From Paratinospora sagittata (Eukaryota; Streptophyta; Magnoliopsida; Ranunculales; Menispermaceae): a stretch of 64,000 bases of DNA. The stretch is taken from NCBI GenBank assembly GCA_035771175.1, contig CM069593.1, forward strand, positions 2,288,461 to 2,352,460, written 5' to 3'. The translations under genes and the position numbers were made by a program. Shown piece by piece: positions 1 to 11,374 of this stretch. Under the pieces are notes generated by a model. It searched no databases. It was not told the origin of the DNA and worked only from the letters and a program-made list of their open reading frames with translations. Numbering within the stretch: the stretch's first letter is position 1; every line of letters starts with the position of its first letter.

Positions 1-156
1 ATGAAATACCTTCACAAGACGGGAAAGCCAAAGCGTAGAAGGAGGAAGGTACGATTAGTGATAAGGAAAAAGATCCTCTGTTAAACAGCTGCAGTTTCTG
101 TTCGTCTAGTCAACGTTTTTCGTGTTAAAACCAGTCAACATAGTTGCATGATTCTC

Positions 157-336
157 CACGTGTTTTCTGATGTGTGAAAAGAGTGTTACTTGCGTACTGA
201 AGGATTGGGAACAGAGGAACTCTTCCGGGAAGGACTTGACGCGTGCACGTGCTTCAAGAGAATAATAGAATCCTAATTTATCTACACCTTGAGTTTGTTT
301 AGTTAAAGAGACATCCGCATTAGCGAGCGCCACGTG
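157..336. promoter_or_regulatory. Cluster of three G-box (CACGTG) motifs
   Basis: Perfect CACGTG cores occur at 157-162, 246-251 and 331-336 within 180 bp, in a stretch that is less AT-rich than what follows. G-boxes are bound by bZIP and bHLH factors in plant promoters. No start codon of a recognisable gene follows in the window, so the stretch may serve a gene beyond the left edge. The motifs are seen; a promoter role is inferred. Confidence 0.35.
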
Positions 337-410
337 TTCTCAAACACTCCCGATGCGAAATAGGATTTGCTTTTAATAAAAAATCGTTTGAAAGGTTCAT
401 ACAAATGATT

Positions 411-483
411 CGCCCACCGTGGGGGTCGAACACACGACCACAAGGTTAAGAGCCATACGGTCTTCCGACTGAGCTAGACGGGC
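411..483 (-). tRNA. Degenerate tRNA-Lys(CUU), probable pseudogene
   Basis: Read on the minus strand, this 73-nt segment folds as a tRNA with a 7-bp acceptor stem, anticodon loop CTCTTAA (anticodon CUU, lysine) and T-loop TTCGACC. It matches the usual plant tRNA-Lys(CUU) plan except for three stem mismatches: C-C in the D stem, U-U in the anticodon stem and U-C in the T stem. A T6 run lies about 27 nt downstream and would serve as a Pol III terminator. The three disrupted stems argue for a decayed copy rather than a working gene. Confidence 0.7.
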
Positions 484-1985
484 TGTTGATTAACGCGGAT
501 AATATGGCTTATTTCAACAAATTCCATTCTACAAGATGAAGTAATAGATCATTAAAAAGAAAATTAACTCCAAGTAGTCAAAACTTGAAATTTTGAAGAA
601 AAAAAACACAAGCAACAACTATAACTTATTTCTAAGTCAAAATTGAAAAGATAAAAATAGTGCATCTCTATCCCTCGAAATAAATTAGGTATAGTTAATA
701 ACTACTATTTATTTGTTGGCATATAATTAAGGTTTGGAGAAATTTTAAAATAATTAATTAGTCGGGTAGAAAAAGTCCAAGGTGGAGACAAAAATGAGTT
801 CGGACAACACTTTATATTAATAGAATATACGGTATGTCTAAATCAAGTTTTGTTCACAATGAACCCGATTTTAAAATTGGACCATTAATTTTGTTTGAAT
901 TATATGCGTTTTAATTTTATTATATTTATAATTATAACATATTTATCCATTAAATTAAACTTTAATAGCAATAATTATTATTTAATATTAATGTCTAGAG
1001 CCGCTTTATTTCAAGTTTGCAAATAAAATCAGACAATTGGTGCCGATAAGTTTGTTGTGAAAAAACACTCAAACTTTCTAATCTCACAGATTTAATAAAT
1101 AAAAGAATAATAGAGATCAATAACCACAACTCAAAGATATTCATGAAAAAATCTCAAAATTAGAAAAAAAAAAAAAAAACCACTAGCAAACAATTCACTA
1201 TCAATTAATAAATATCTATCAAATAGTACACAGATCTGAGACTTTGATAAAGAAGAATACCTAAAAGAAAACTATAACTCAAACTGCGTCACCAGCACAA
1301 GTTCTAAACTCTACACTCTTTCACAAAAACTTTCAAAGATACGCAAGTCTCCCCTTGGTACAAGTTTCACCTTCTTCTTAATCTCTCACATATTGAGATT
1401 ATCATATACAACGAGGGACCTCCTATATATAAACTTTCTAGCCACAATATTTAGAAACCGTGACCAATAAGGATTTTTCATTCTTTACTAACATGGTTTT
1501 CTTATTCAAATACAACTACATCATAAAATATTTATCCATATTTAAAAAGTCCTAATTACTTTTTAAATACATGTTTCATATTCTAATTCAACAAAAAATT
1601 TATGTTTGAGCCAAAATTCAACAAAGTTTTGTCACCCCGTACCGAGATCGATTAACCAAAAAAAAAAAGTTAATGTATATATTGGCAACTTTTATGTTAA
1701 GTCAAAGCAACATAAGAAAATGTAAGACTTTTAGTTTGAAAAACACGCCATAAACATTGAAACTAAACCTCTAGTTAGCACTAACATTTCTTCATACTCA
1801 ACAAATAAATGATTTAAGATTGAAAAAAAAAAAAAAAAAAAAGCCCTTATTTTGAAAATGGTGTGATTCAAGTACTCCCAACAATATTTCTCATCAATTT
1901 AAATGAAAATATATATTCATGCGTACACGTGAGCAACCTAGCTATAGGGCACAAAATATATATCAAATATATAGTACCCTTAAAT
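484..1985. other. AT-rich spacer without a recognisable gene
   Basis: This stretch between the tRNA relic and the phosphatase gene is very AT-rich and shows no convincing reading frame. The part around 1000-1440 looks like non-coding debris of an old retroelement, but no LTR pair, primer site or protein remnant could be recognised. A poly(A) run sits near 1825-1842. Confidence 0.4.
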
Positions 1986-4900
1986 CTATAATTTACAATT
2001 AGACTCAGAGCTGTGGCTTCTCAACCACACCGTATCAGCCATCACGGACTGGTCATCGTCATTCCTGTGCCATGTCCACAATGCATGACTAGCATTTACC
2101 ACCTCAAGCCGCCCATGCCCAAAACTTGCCTCTCTGAATGTTGATAGATTTGACTTGGGATTCAAATACCTGCACAATATTCATGAAAAAAAATTATAAT
2201 GAAATATATCTAGTAATTAAAAAAAAAAAACATAGCTCATGGGTTTGATTTGGTTCACTTAGTACAAAATATAAGTCATTATTGACTATTTATTGTTTAA
2301 TAACTTTTTACATATTAACAAACTTAGTAATGTTATTGTAATCATAATGGTAATTATTAAATGAAAACATAATAAAAAATGCTAAAGTGACACTAATTTC
2401 GTATATTTAAAGTGTACATCATTATTAATGTATCATTGGATTATCTCGAATCATATATTAACACATGATTCGAAATAATCTAATGATGTATAAAAGTAAT
2501 GTATACTTTAGATGTACAAAATGAGTGTCAGTGTAACAATACTCAAACATAGTTTGAACAATTTTGTATATATAAACTTGCCTTCCAGCAATGCCCTCGC
2601 GGTTGCCTCCATCGCCAATGGTGATATGAATCGGGCCACATGAATTAGCTTGATCATTAAAAACACGAGTCTGTGCCACAATATATTGCAATCAGGAATA
2701 AGCATGGTTATATATTTACATAAGAAAGTAACAATGGTTAATCAAAATGAAATTTAAATCAACTTGTTTTAATTCATTCTATAGATATGATGAATAATTT
2801 TAGCTATTTACTTACCAAATTTATTTGATATAATACCTATATGGCTATAATTAAATTTTATATTGATCAATTATTATTGCAACTATATATAGTAAATAAA
2901 AGGGATTGAATAATAAAACTTACAAATCGTTCATAAGCATGAACATGGCCAGCGAAAACAACATCAACTCTAGCTCCATAGAGCAACTTCTCCATGGCTT
3001 TCTTCATGCCTTCGGATTCATATTCTCCTTGGTGAGCAGCGTTTGTGTTGTACCATGGTGCGTGAATGAGAACAATGAGCCAAGGAGTTTTGTTTCTATC
3101 AACCTTAGCCAAATCAGAAACAAGCCAATTATACTGAGCCGAATTAGCTTCAAAGTTTGTGTAAGATCCCAACATGATAACATGTACACCAGACACTTCG
3201 AATGAGTAGTATAGATTGGAATCTGAGAGACTCTCTTCAAATGGCATATGCCATCTTGCATTGTAAGATGTGAAAGGCTCTCTATGAAGAATAGGGATTT
3301 TTTCAACTTCATGGTTCCCTTGAGTCACCATCCAAGGGCGTTGGCTCGCGAGCGGCTCGACAAGTTTCCCGAATGAGTCCCATAAGGGTTGGTATAAATC
3401 AGCATAAGATAAATCCCCTGGCAGGAGCATTACATCGTAATTTGATTCTGAAATGTGTTGGAGAGTTGACTTCGTCCACCCAGTTTGACCAAGATCGCCT
3501 AAAATATTCGTACTATTAATTAGTAAGTAATCTTGGGCGTTACTTAGTTTGTGATTCAGACACAATTTTCTATATTTAAAAACTAAAAAAAAAAACACAA
3601 AGAAACATTTTTAGTTGGTTGAACAAAACACAACCTTTGTTGGCTTTTCTTTAATTTGTGATTTGAAAATAAAGATACAATAAAAAAAAATGTGATTCAA
3701 AAAACAAATTTTTTTATTGTTTTCGAAAACAAGCTATTTTTCTAAGTAAAATCTTTAGAAATTATTTTCAAATTCAACCAAAGGATCAAGTGACATTTTT
3801 TGTGTTCTTAGATTTTTAGACGAAGAAAACTTTATCTAAATCAGAAACCAAACGAGCCCTTTAACATCTTGATTATTGCTTGAATAGCCTTGTCAAAACA
3901 TCATCTTCTTACCTACAACAACAAATTTGATGGGAAGTTGAGCTGGAGGAGTTTTGAATTGGAACTCTCGAGCAGTGTTAGAGCCACAAATGTAGTAATA
4001 CATAGTCTCTGACTCCAATGGTCCAATGACGACGTCATGTATTTCTCCTGATTTGTACCATAGATACTTATAAGAATTTGTTGTCCCATTTGCGGAGAAA
4101 TCATACACTCCCTTAGTTTTTCCATATTTGACTATGGCGGGAGTTTCATCGTCTGTAATCCAGCTTATTCTCATCTTGTTCTGACCAACCAGAGAAATAT
4201 GGACCTGAAATTATAATTAAAAAATATGTATTAAAGATATAATAATTTGTAATTTTGTTAATTGCCAATTAATTATCTTCATCTCTTTACAAACTTTATA
4301 TGATTCAAAAATGAAGTATTTTAAGTAACTAGATCCATCACAATAATTCATTTATTACATGCACATTTATTTATTATAAGGTTGTCCATGCATTTTAGTA
4401 CCAAATCTATTTAGAACTTAATAAAAAGATCAAAAATATCCGTGATTGATTCCCGATTAGCTAGATATCAGAGTAATAAAATTCAATTTACATTTAAATC
4501 TTGTCCTTAATATTTTATATTTTATGTAGGCTTACATGTGGACATGTTAATTTCCATGCATCTATAATGGGACTTGTTTGCCATCTATTTTTAGCTTACC
4601 AAATGAATCGGATATTTTATCAACCATCTAATTAATTGACTTAAATTGGTAAGATTAGGTTTTCTAATTTCCACTAAATTTCTTATAATTCTACAAGTAA
4701 CTAAATTAAGTTGATATGAATATGATTTTATGTATAATTTTTATGTCATAAAAGTATTTCTTAATTAAAAAAAAAATTATACCAAAACTCATCGGCTGCC
4801 TTTGGTTTGTAACTCAAAAACAAAATATTATTTTTTTTTAGTAAAAGTCTTGAAAATTATTTTCAAATACTTGTAAGCGTTTTCTTTTGTTTTCGAATTT

Positions 4901-5271
4901 TTTGATACAAAATTCGAATAACTACTGATTATATACGATCTGTGCTCCCAGCAGTAAATTAGCCTGAAACGCTGGATAAGAAAATCTCTGCCACACATTC
5001 ACGTGAGCCCATACGTGGCATGCAAAGGACGAACTGGAGCTACCTAAGCATTTCTAACACTAAAAACACGATTCAAGAAATCAACCAGGGATTCATGGAT
5101 ATTAATTCGAACCTGTTGAGGAGAAGTCGGGTCAAGATCCTTCGTCAATTTCGAGATCGAAATGGTATCTCTAGGAGGCGGCCGATCGTACGATGTAACG
5201 CATCGAAATGCGAAAAAGAATCCAAATGCCAAAGCTAGAACCAACAACGACGCTTGTAATCGTATCGCCAT
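1986..5271 (-). CDS. PAP18: Purple acid phosphatase, PAP18-like (5 coding exons)
   Basis: Secreted or vacuolar metallophosphatase that releases phosphate from organic esters. Coding exons on the minus strand are 5271-5113, 4204-3913, 3498-2924, 2670-2582 and 2169-1986, giving 1299 nt and 432 residues, the usual size for the low-molecular-weight plant group. Residues 1-27 form a signal peptide (hydrophobic core at about 8-22). All five metallophosphatase blocks are intact, with ligands D152 (GDLG), D179 and Y182 (GDLSY), N212 (GNHE), H296 (VLIH), H335 and H337 (GHVH). The start is the first ATG before the signal peptide; the leader upstream is rich in CTT repeats. Intron 4 (2581-2170) begins GCAAGT, a GC-AG intron; using the nearby GT breaks the frame. 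Sequence is closest to Arabidopsis PAP18/20/22 as I recall them; the exact orthologue is not settled. Confidence 0.93.
2378..2540. repeat. Foldback (MITE-like) element in PAP intron 4
   Basis: Two arms of about 75-80 bp face each other around a short loop near 2457-2466. The inner ends ATGATTCGA and TCGAATCAT are exact complements and the pairing continues outward to GTGACACT opposite AGTGTCAG. The arms are similar but not identical, as in an old miniature inverted-repeat element. No target duplication was clear and no coding capacity is present. Confidence 0.6.
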
Positions 5272-5281
5272 AACTGAACTA

Positions 5282-5373
5282 GAAGAAAACGAAGAAGAAG
5301 AAGAAGAAGAAGAAGAAGATGACGATGATGAAAATTTGCACGAAACTCACACACATATATATATATATATATA
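5282..5373. repeat. GAA and AT microsatellites in the PAP leader/promoter
   Basis: A GAA/GAT-rich run (5282-5335) is followed by a CA/TA run (5348-5373). On the phosphatase strand this gives a CTT-rich 5' leader just upstream of the ATG at 5271, and an AT run about 80-100 bp upstream that could act as a TATA element. Confidence 0.6.
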
Positions 5374-5399
5374 AATAACGGAAGCCTAGAGGATGTGAA

Positions 5400-8062
5400 C
5401 GATGACGGAGGGAAGAGGAACCAGTGGATCAGGCTTCGCGGTGTTTAATATTGTGTTTAGTCGGTTTTGACATTTTGTTTGTATTGACAGTTGGGGAATG
5501 AGGGAGCGACGCGTGTGGGGAATATTCGAATATGAGAAGTTAAGAAGGAGTGTCACGCTATCTTAACGCGTGTTACTTGTACTGGATCGGTTTGGCGCGG
5601 CTGTGTTAATTGGTTGGGAGTATGGTCCACTGTACGGTTACAGAAGGCCAACGTTGTTACTTATTGCTTGATACTTTAGGGCATTTTTTTTTTTTTTTTG
5701 TAATGTTAGAATTAGTAGTTTTGGTTAAATTTTCAATAATAATAACAAAAAGATCATGTTCTATATGATATTGAATTCATTGGATTTGTGTCAAGCCTCA
5801 AAATTAATGAATTTAATTATAAGAAGGCAAGTCATTTTAAAAATATTACATATCTCTGTGCTTTGGAAAATATAATACATTTATTTATTTATTTTGATAG
5901 GTCTATGTAATTCATGAATCATTAATGGGCATATATAGAGCCCAGGTTTATATTGGATATTTGCTTCTATGTTAGTGTAGCATTTCTGATTTTGACATGT
6001 GAGGATATGAAGAGGCCATTTAAATTTTGAATTCCTATAGTTTGTATAACATGTTTTCTTGGTTATATATATATATATATAGATAGATATACATACATGT
6101 GTCTGTTTGTTTGTTTTTTTGTGTTTTTTCAACATGTGTTTTATCATGGGTTAGACCCATGGGAGCAAGAAAATTTGAATTCTTTCATCAATGTTGTCAT
6201 TCTGAAAGAAAAATATGCATTAGATAATTGTTATCCCATCCTTGTACTTTCATTGAAGCATGTTGTTTTTTTCAAAAGTGTCGGAGAAATGCAATCCTTA
6301 ATGCATTTTCTTACGTTGCATTATTTTACAGTGTGTCATGTAACCACCTCTGATTATTTTAAAATTTTTTTTTCCTTCATTATATTTAAATACTCATCAA
6401 ATCAGCGTTCAGTAGAATATAACGTTGCTTTAGGATTGCTTTTTTCTATGATTTCAATTTCATAGGTAAACAATCATGATGGGCTTGGTAGATACTTGCA
6501 CTAATTTGCCAAATACATGAGGAGTAATTGAATGGAAGCTCAAATTGATTCTTTATTTAAAGAGTAATGTTAAATGTATGTTGGGTGCTAATGGTGACAC
6601 CCAAACTTACTTAGGTATTAGAATATTGTGCAATACATGCTCATTACTAAAATATTCAAAGACGTTGAACGTCAGCATTAAAAACTCAATATGATGCTTA
6701 TTTGATTGGAATAACTTACCCGAACCATCAATGTTTAGTATATATTATGAGCACGCATATAAGTAAAATTTTTAGGCTTAATTGTGTGTAATAGAATTAT
6801 TTATAGTTCTTAGGATTAAAAATAAATAAATAAAAAAAGTTAGTTGAGAAATATTAATCTAACTGTAAAATAATACAACTACATGTTTATATTCATTGAA
6901 TTATTAAGATGTGTAAATTACACACGTTCAATAAATATGAATATATAATTACAATATAGTTACATTATTTTACAGTTAAATTAATATTTTTTAATTTCAA
7001 AAAAAAAAACGAAAGAAAGAAGGTAGCTTCATCGATCAAGACACCCATGTTATTGCTGCTAGGTTGGGTCGTGGTTGGTGAAACCGGCAAATTCTTAAAT
7101 GAAATGGAATTAATGGCTTACGTGCACATTTTAGATTTGACAAAGCCATAACTTTCTCATAAATATTAGCTAGGTGTCAACTCATCAACAAATGTTGAAC
7201 ATGTCTCACATTTCTTATTTATACACAGAGTGCTCATTTAAATTATAAATGATGTGGTCCAAGTTAATTAGAGTGAAATTTTCCTCTCTTTTTTTCATTT
7301 TTTTTAATATAAATACTAGTTTTGTCACCATTTTCAAAGAGATATGTCGATTCTTTGTTATCTTGAATTGTATATCTATTTATTTATTTATTTATTTTTA
7401 TTTTTAGTTTATAATCGAGGGTATTGACCCTCTTGCTCGACTATTCTCCAATGGAAAATGCTTAACCATAAGAGATTATATTTAAATATTTTCACTCTAA
7501 ATTAATGTTTTTTGAACCACATGCTAAAGTAATGTTACCCTTCAATTTTAATACGTAATTAAAGATCTATTTCAAAATTAAATAATTTTTAATATTTTTA
7601 AGCTTAATATCTTGCAATATCTTAATGTTTTCAGAGCTGCTCATTAAGGTCCATTAAATATGCATCAAGATACATATCTCACATACATTTAATAAACTAT
7701 GGTAACTGTGTTGAAATTGTACATTACTTTATTTTTTTATATTATTGTGTTGGCAATATATCACTTTATCAGCAAGAAAAAAGAAAAAAAGAAACATCTT
7801 TTAATCACCATACACCATATCAGCATGAATATGATTTTAAGATCATAAAACCATTTCTCTTAAGAATTTGACCATGCACGTAGAACATATCTAGCTTTAG
7901 TTTGGATGATGACGATGATAAATGATGAAAGCTTTATAAACTTAGCTAAATTAATTAATTAATTTGGCATAACAAAATTACAGTCCATGAAGGGGTTTTT
8001 TTTTTTTTTTTGGTTTTTATTTTGAGACACAGGGAGTATAATCTTGGCTTTTAAAGCATACA
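5400..8062. other. Spacer between PAP and the Ty3 element
   Basis: AT-rich spacer with no supported gene. It holds one foldback element (6849-6991) and several homopolymer runs. The part next to PAP (5400-5640) is less AT-rich and probably contains the phosphatase promoter. The last five bases (ATACA, 8058-8062) are the left target duplication of the Ty3 element. Confidence 0.5.
6849..6991. repeat. Foldback (MITE-like) element
   Basis: The outer arms read AATATTAATCTAACTGTAAA at the left and the near-exact complement at the right (6967-6990), with one mismatch in 20. Pairing weakens but continues toward the centre (about 6915). Total length is about 143 bp, with no reading frame, consistent with a non-autonomous DNA-transposon derivative. 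Confidence 0.55.
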
Positions 8063-9734
8063 TGTGGCGACCCGCACCCCGGACCACCAACCCCACAGGG
8101 AATGGCGTGCGGAATGCCGGGGCGGGACGCCCGGCGTAGGCATCTTCGACCACTCCTCAACTTCCGTGAGGTGGTTGAGACCCTACAAGCCTTATCCTAA
8201 ACAACGATATGATATCAAAAGGTATTAAACAAAACTACCCACCGTATTAATCATCCAAGACAAGAGATAATGCATAAAAAATAAACCATAAATAATAATC
8301 ATAATCCCTACAGTCCATTAAAATTGACATACTCATAAAGTCCAAAATTGTGGGTACAAATAAAACTGTCATATGCCTACATAGTCTATCTAACAAGTCC
8401 CAACTCACCCATACTACAATGTGGTAAGTGTTATAATTACATAATCCAAAATATAGTACTTCATAATTTAAAACACAATTCAATCAAAATGCCTCTCAAC
8501 TCACATCGAGGCCTTAGATTCTCTCGCAGACAAGGCCCTCAAGATATGACTACTTCTTTGCCCTTATTCGGGACAGAAGGACCTGAAAGAGGAAAATGAG
8601 GGTGAGCCAACGATGCCCAGTGAATAGAATTCAAATATGCTATCAATACTCATCAATAAAAACTATGTATGCATGTCAATATGTAGCATGATTAAAAACT
8701 CATAACATATAGATATCAAGCATTTATAATAAGCTAGATGCAAGTAAAAATTTATCAATTTGGATCCACATTCCACATGCCTTGGGTTACTAGTACACGT
8801 CTATTTCACCGTGCCGTTGATCCCAATCATTTTTATTTGGGTTACTAGTACACGTCTATTTCACCGTGCCGTTGATCCCAATCATTTTTATTTGGGTTAC
8901 TAGTACACGTCTATTTCACCGTGCCGTTGATCCCAATCATGTTTATTTGGGTTACTAGTACACGTCTATTTCACCGTGCCGTTGATCCCAATCATTTTTA
9001 TTTGGGTTACTAGTACACGTCTATTTCACCGTGCCGTTGATCCCAATCATTTCCTTTCCTAAAACCCTCTTATGACAAGGTTAAGTCCCCCTATTAGCCA
9101 GATAGATGGGTCCAACCAAAGTTATAAGGTTTTCTCAAATCAATGCATCATTTAAAACATTAGAACACATTCATGCTTTCAAGATACAATATATGTAAGT
9201 GATATGATGACATAAAAGATATAATCATAAATGAAGTCTACTCACCTCTTTCTAGCACTTCCTTGATTCCCTTATTGATTCTCTCCTTGATTCTCTCCTT
9301 GATTCCCTCCACTCATTCTAGCACTTCCTTGAAGAAGAGGAGTGGGCATTGGACACTTATCAACTTTCATGCACCAACCTTCACATGTGTTGGTCTCATA
9401 CTACTCATACCAACCACATGTATTTTAAATGTCCAATCCATTTAATACACTAAATTTTCAATTTCATTTATCCTTTTATTCAATCAATCCTAACCCATAT
9501 CAATTCATGGTTTAATGAGCCCATGCATAAATCATAACATATGCATTATACTTTAATTTAACATGACTCATACACAATTTATGATACATATATTTATATA
9601 CATTATCAAGCATCAACTATACAAACATTAAACAATCATCAAACAAACACCAAACATATCAAGACAACACATAGAGTTTGGGCAAAAATGCAATTGGGTT
9701 ATGGGCTAGATGAAATAATTTTCGGGGCGTCACA
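8063..9734 (-). repeat. 3' LTR of the Ty3 element (1672 bp, expanded)
   Basis: This is the left copy and, because the element reads on the minus strand, its 3' LTR. It is 232 bp longer than its partner at 14453-15892. The difference is fully accounted for by four extra copies of a 55-bp unit (220 bp) and one extra 12-bp unit (TTGATTCTCTCC) near 9290. The purine-rich stretch AAGGTGGGTGCGA (complement of 9735-9747) immediately precedes it on the element strand and is the likely polypurine primer. Confidence 0.93.
8784..9050. repeat. 55-bp minisatellite, five tandem copies inside the 3' LTR
   Basis: Units start at 8784, 8839, 8894, 8949 and 9004, exactly 55 bp apart, each beginning GGGTTACTAGTACACG. 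The copies are nearly identical; the end of the third copy has a G where the others have T (near 8941). The other LTR has only one copy (from 15174). Near identity of the copies indicates recent expansion. Confidence 0.95.
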
Positions 9735-9777
9735 TCGCACCCACCTTAGAATGAACTTCGTCCTCGAAGTCTTAAGG

Positions 9778-10317
9778 TTAAGAATTACCTAAGCCCATTA
9801 ACTCGGCAAAGTACTCCATCATGTAGTCCTCACGCTCCCAAGTAACCTGTTCCTCACCATGGAACTGCCATCTCACCTTAACCATCGGAATCTCGCGGTT
9901 ACGTAACCTCTGGACCTTCCGGTCAAGTATCTGAATAGGTTCCTCATCATAAGTCCCATCCTGCCTCAGTTCAATGTTCCTCCAGTCCAAGACGTGATCA
10001 AAATCACTCTTGTACGCTCTCAGCATTGACACATGAAAGACATTGTGGACTGCTGCTAACTGAGGTGGCAAGGCTAATTGGTAAGCGACGGGGCCAATTC
10101 GTTCTAAAACCTCGAACGACCCAATAAATCTCGGAGTGAGCTTGCCTTTTACCCCAAATCTAGTTTGGCCCTTCTGAGGTGAGACCTTCAATAAAACTTG
10201 GTCACCCACCTCGAACTCTACGGTCTTCTGCTTGGCATCAGTGTAACTCTTCTGCCTGTCTTGGGCTACTTTCATATTATGCTTGATCCTCTTAATATTC
10301 TCTGTGTTCTTGTACAA
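9778..10317 (-). pseudogene. Ty3 pol 3' end: integrase C-terminus and chromo-like domain
   Basis: A 179-residue open segment ends at the natural polyprotein stop. It carries the basic integrase C-terminal region with the GDQVLLKV type of motif, then the PVAYQL and FHVSMLR signatures, and finishes with a region around [15 protein letters not shown] that resembles a chromodomain. It is out of frame with the upstream integrase core because of a small deletion near 10300. Chromo-like tails are thought to guide chromovirus integration into heterochromatin. Confidence 0.85.
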
Positions 10318-11374
10318 ACTCTTGTCCCATCATCGCAACATCCCCTACCTCCGTCCAACAGATCGGAGATCTACAGGGTCGACCATACAATGCCTCAAAA
10401 AGAGCTATGCCAATACTGGACTGATAGCTATTGTTGTACGCGAACTCACACAAATGTATGTACTCCTCCTAGTTACCACTGGACTCAAGGACACAAGCTC
10501 GAAGCATATCCTCTAAAATCGATATCAACCTCTCAGACTGGCCATCCGTCTGGGGGTGAAAAGCGGCACTGAGATCTAGTCTAATGCCGAGCTGCCTCTG
10601 CAACCCCTGCCAGAATACCGATGTAAACCTCGGATCCCTATCTGACACAATCGAAACAGGCACTCCATGTAATCTGACTATCTCCCGCATATAGAGTCTG
10701 CTCAGCTTGTCCATAGAATCCCTAGTGTTCACCGGTAGAAAGTGAGCGGACTTGGTCAAGCGATCAATAATAACCCAAACAGCATTATGTCTCCTCGGGG
10801 TGTTGGGTAATCCCACAACAAAGTCCATAGTGACATGCTCCCATTTCCACTCAGGAATGGCAAGCGGTTGCATCTGTCCTCCAGGCCTCTGATGCTCAGC
10901 TTTGACTCTTTGACAGATCTCACACCTTTGAATGAACTGAGTTATTTCTCTCTTCATGTCGGGCCACCAATACATTCTTTTCATATCATGATACATCTTG
11001 GTTCCGCCAGGATGAATAGCATAATGAGATTTGTGAGCCTCTTGGAGAACACTCTGTCTAAGTCGTGGATCTGCGGGAACCCATAAACGTCCCCTAAATC
11101 TCAAGGCACCATCAGATGACAAGTGCCAATCAGTAAAATCACTGCTCTCAGCCCAAGACTTGTATATCCCATATTCAACGTCAAGTCTCTGTTGGTCAAT
11201 TACCTCCTGGACTTGTGTAGGCTGAGCTCTCATTTGAGCACGTATCACAATCTGATCTGAAGGGGTAGCACATATACTCATAACCGTAGCCGCCTCAAGT
11301 AGTCTCCACTCATGAGACATCTGGTGTGCTACCATAACCGTCTCTACCCGCTTCCTGCTCAATGCATCGGCCAC
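10318..11374 (-). pseudogene. Ty3 RNase H tail and integrase core
   Basis: The segment opens with the end of RNase H (ADALSRKR), passes a HHCC zinc finger (HPGGTKMYHDMKR to CEICQRVK), and contains the catalytic core with D in MDFVVGLP, D in SDRDPRF and E in SERLISILEDML. A TAG at 10469-10471 stands where a tryptophan codon would be expected, and open sequence continues in the same frame until the frameshift near 10300. The core residues survive but the reading frame does not. Confidence 0.9.

Noticed and set aside
2578..2582. GT donor four bases inside PAP intron 4
   Set aside because: It puts exon 5 in the wrong frame and reaches a stop within about 20 codons, losing the conserved C-terminus.
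8247..8599. Open frames of 78 and 83 codons that recur at 14637-14989
   Set aside because: Both lie in the LTRs and recur only because the LTRs are duplicates. They have no protein features and overlap on opposite strands.
8784..9050. Evenly spaced repeats resembling a CRISPR array
   Set aside because: The 55-bp units are directly adjacent and identical along their whole length, with no unique spacers, inside an LTR of a plant retrotransposon.
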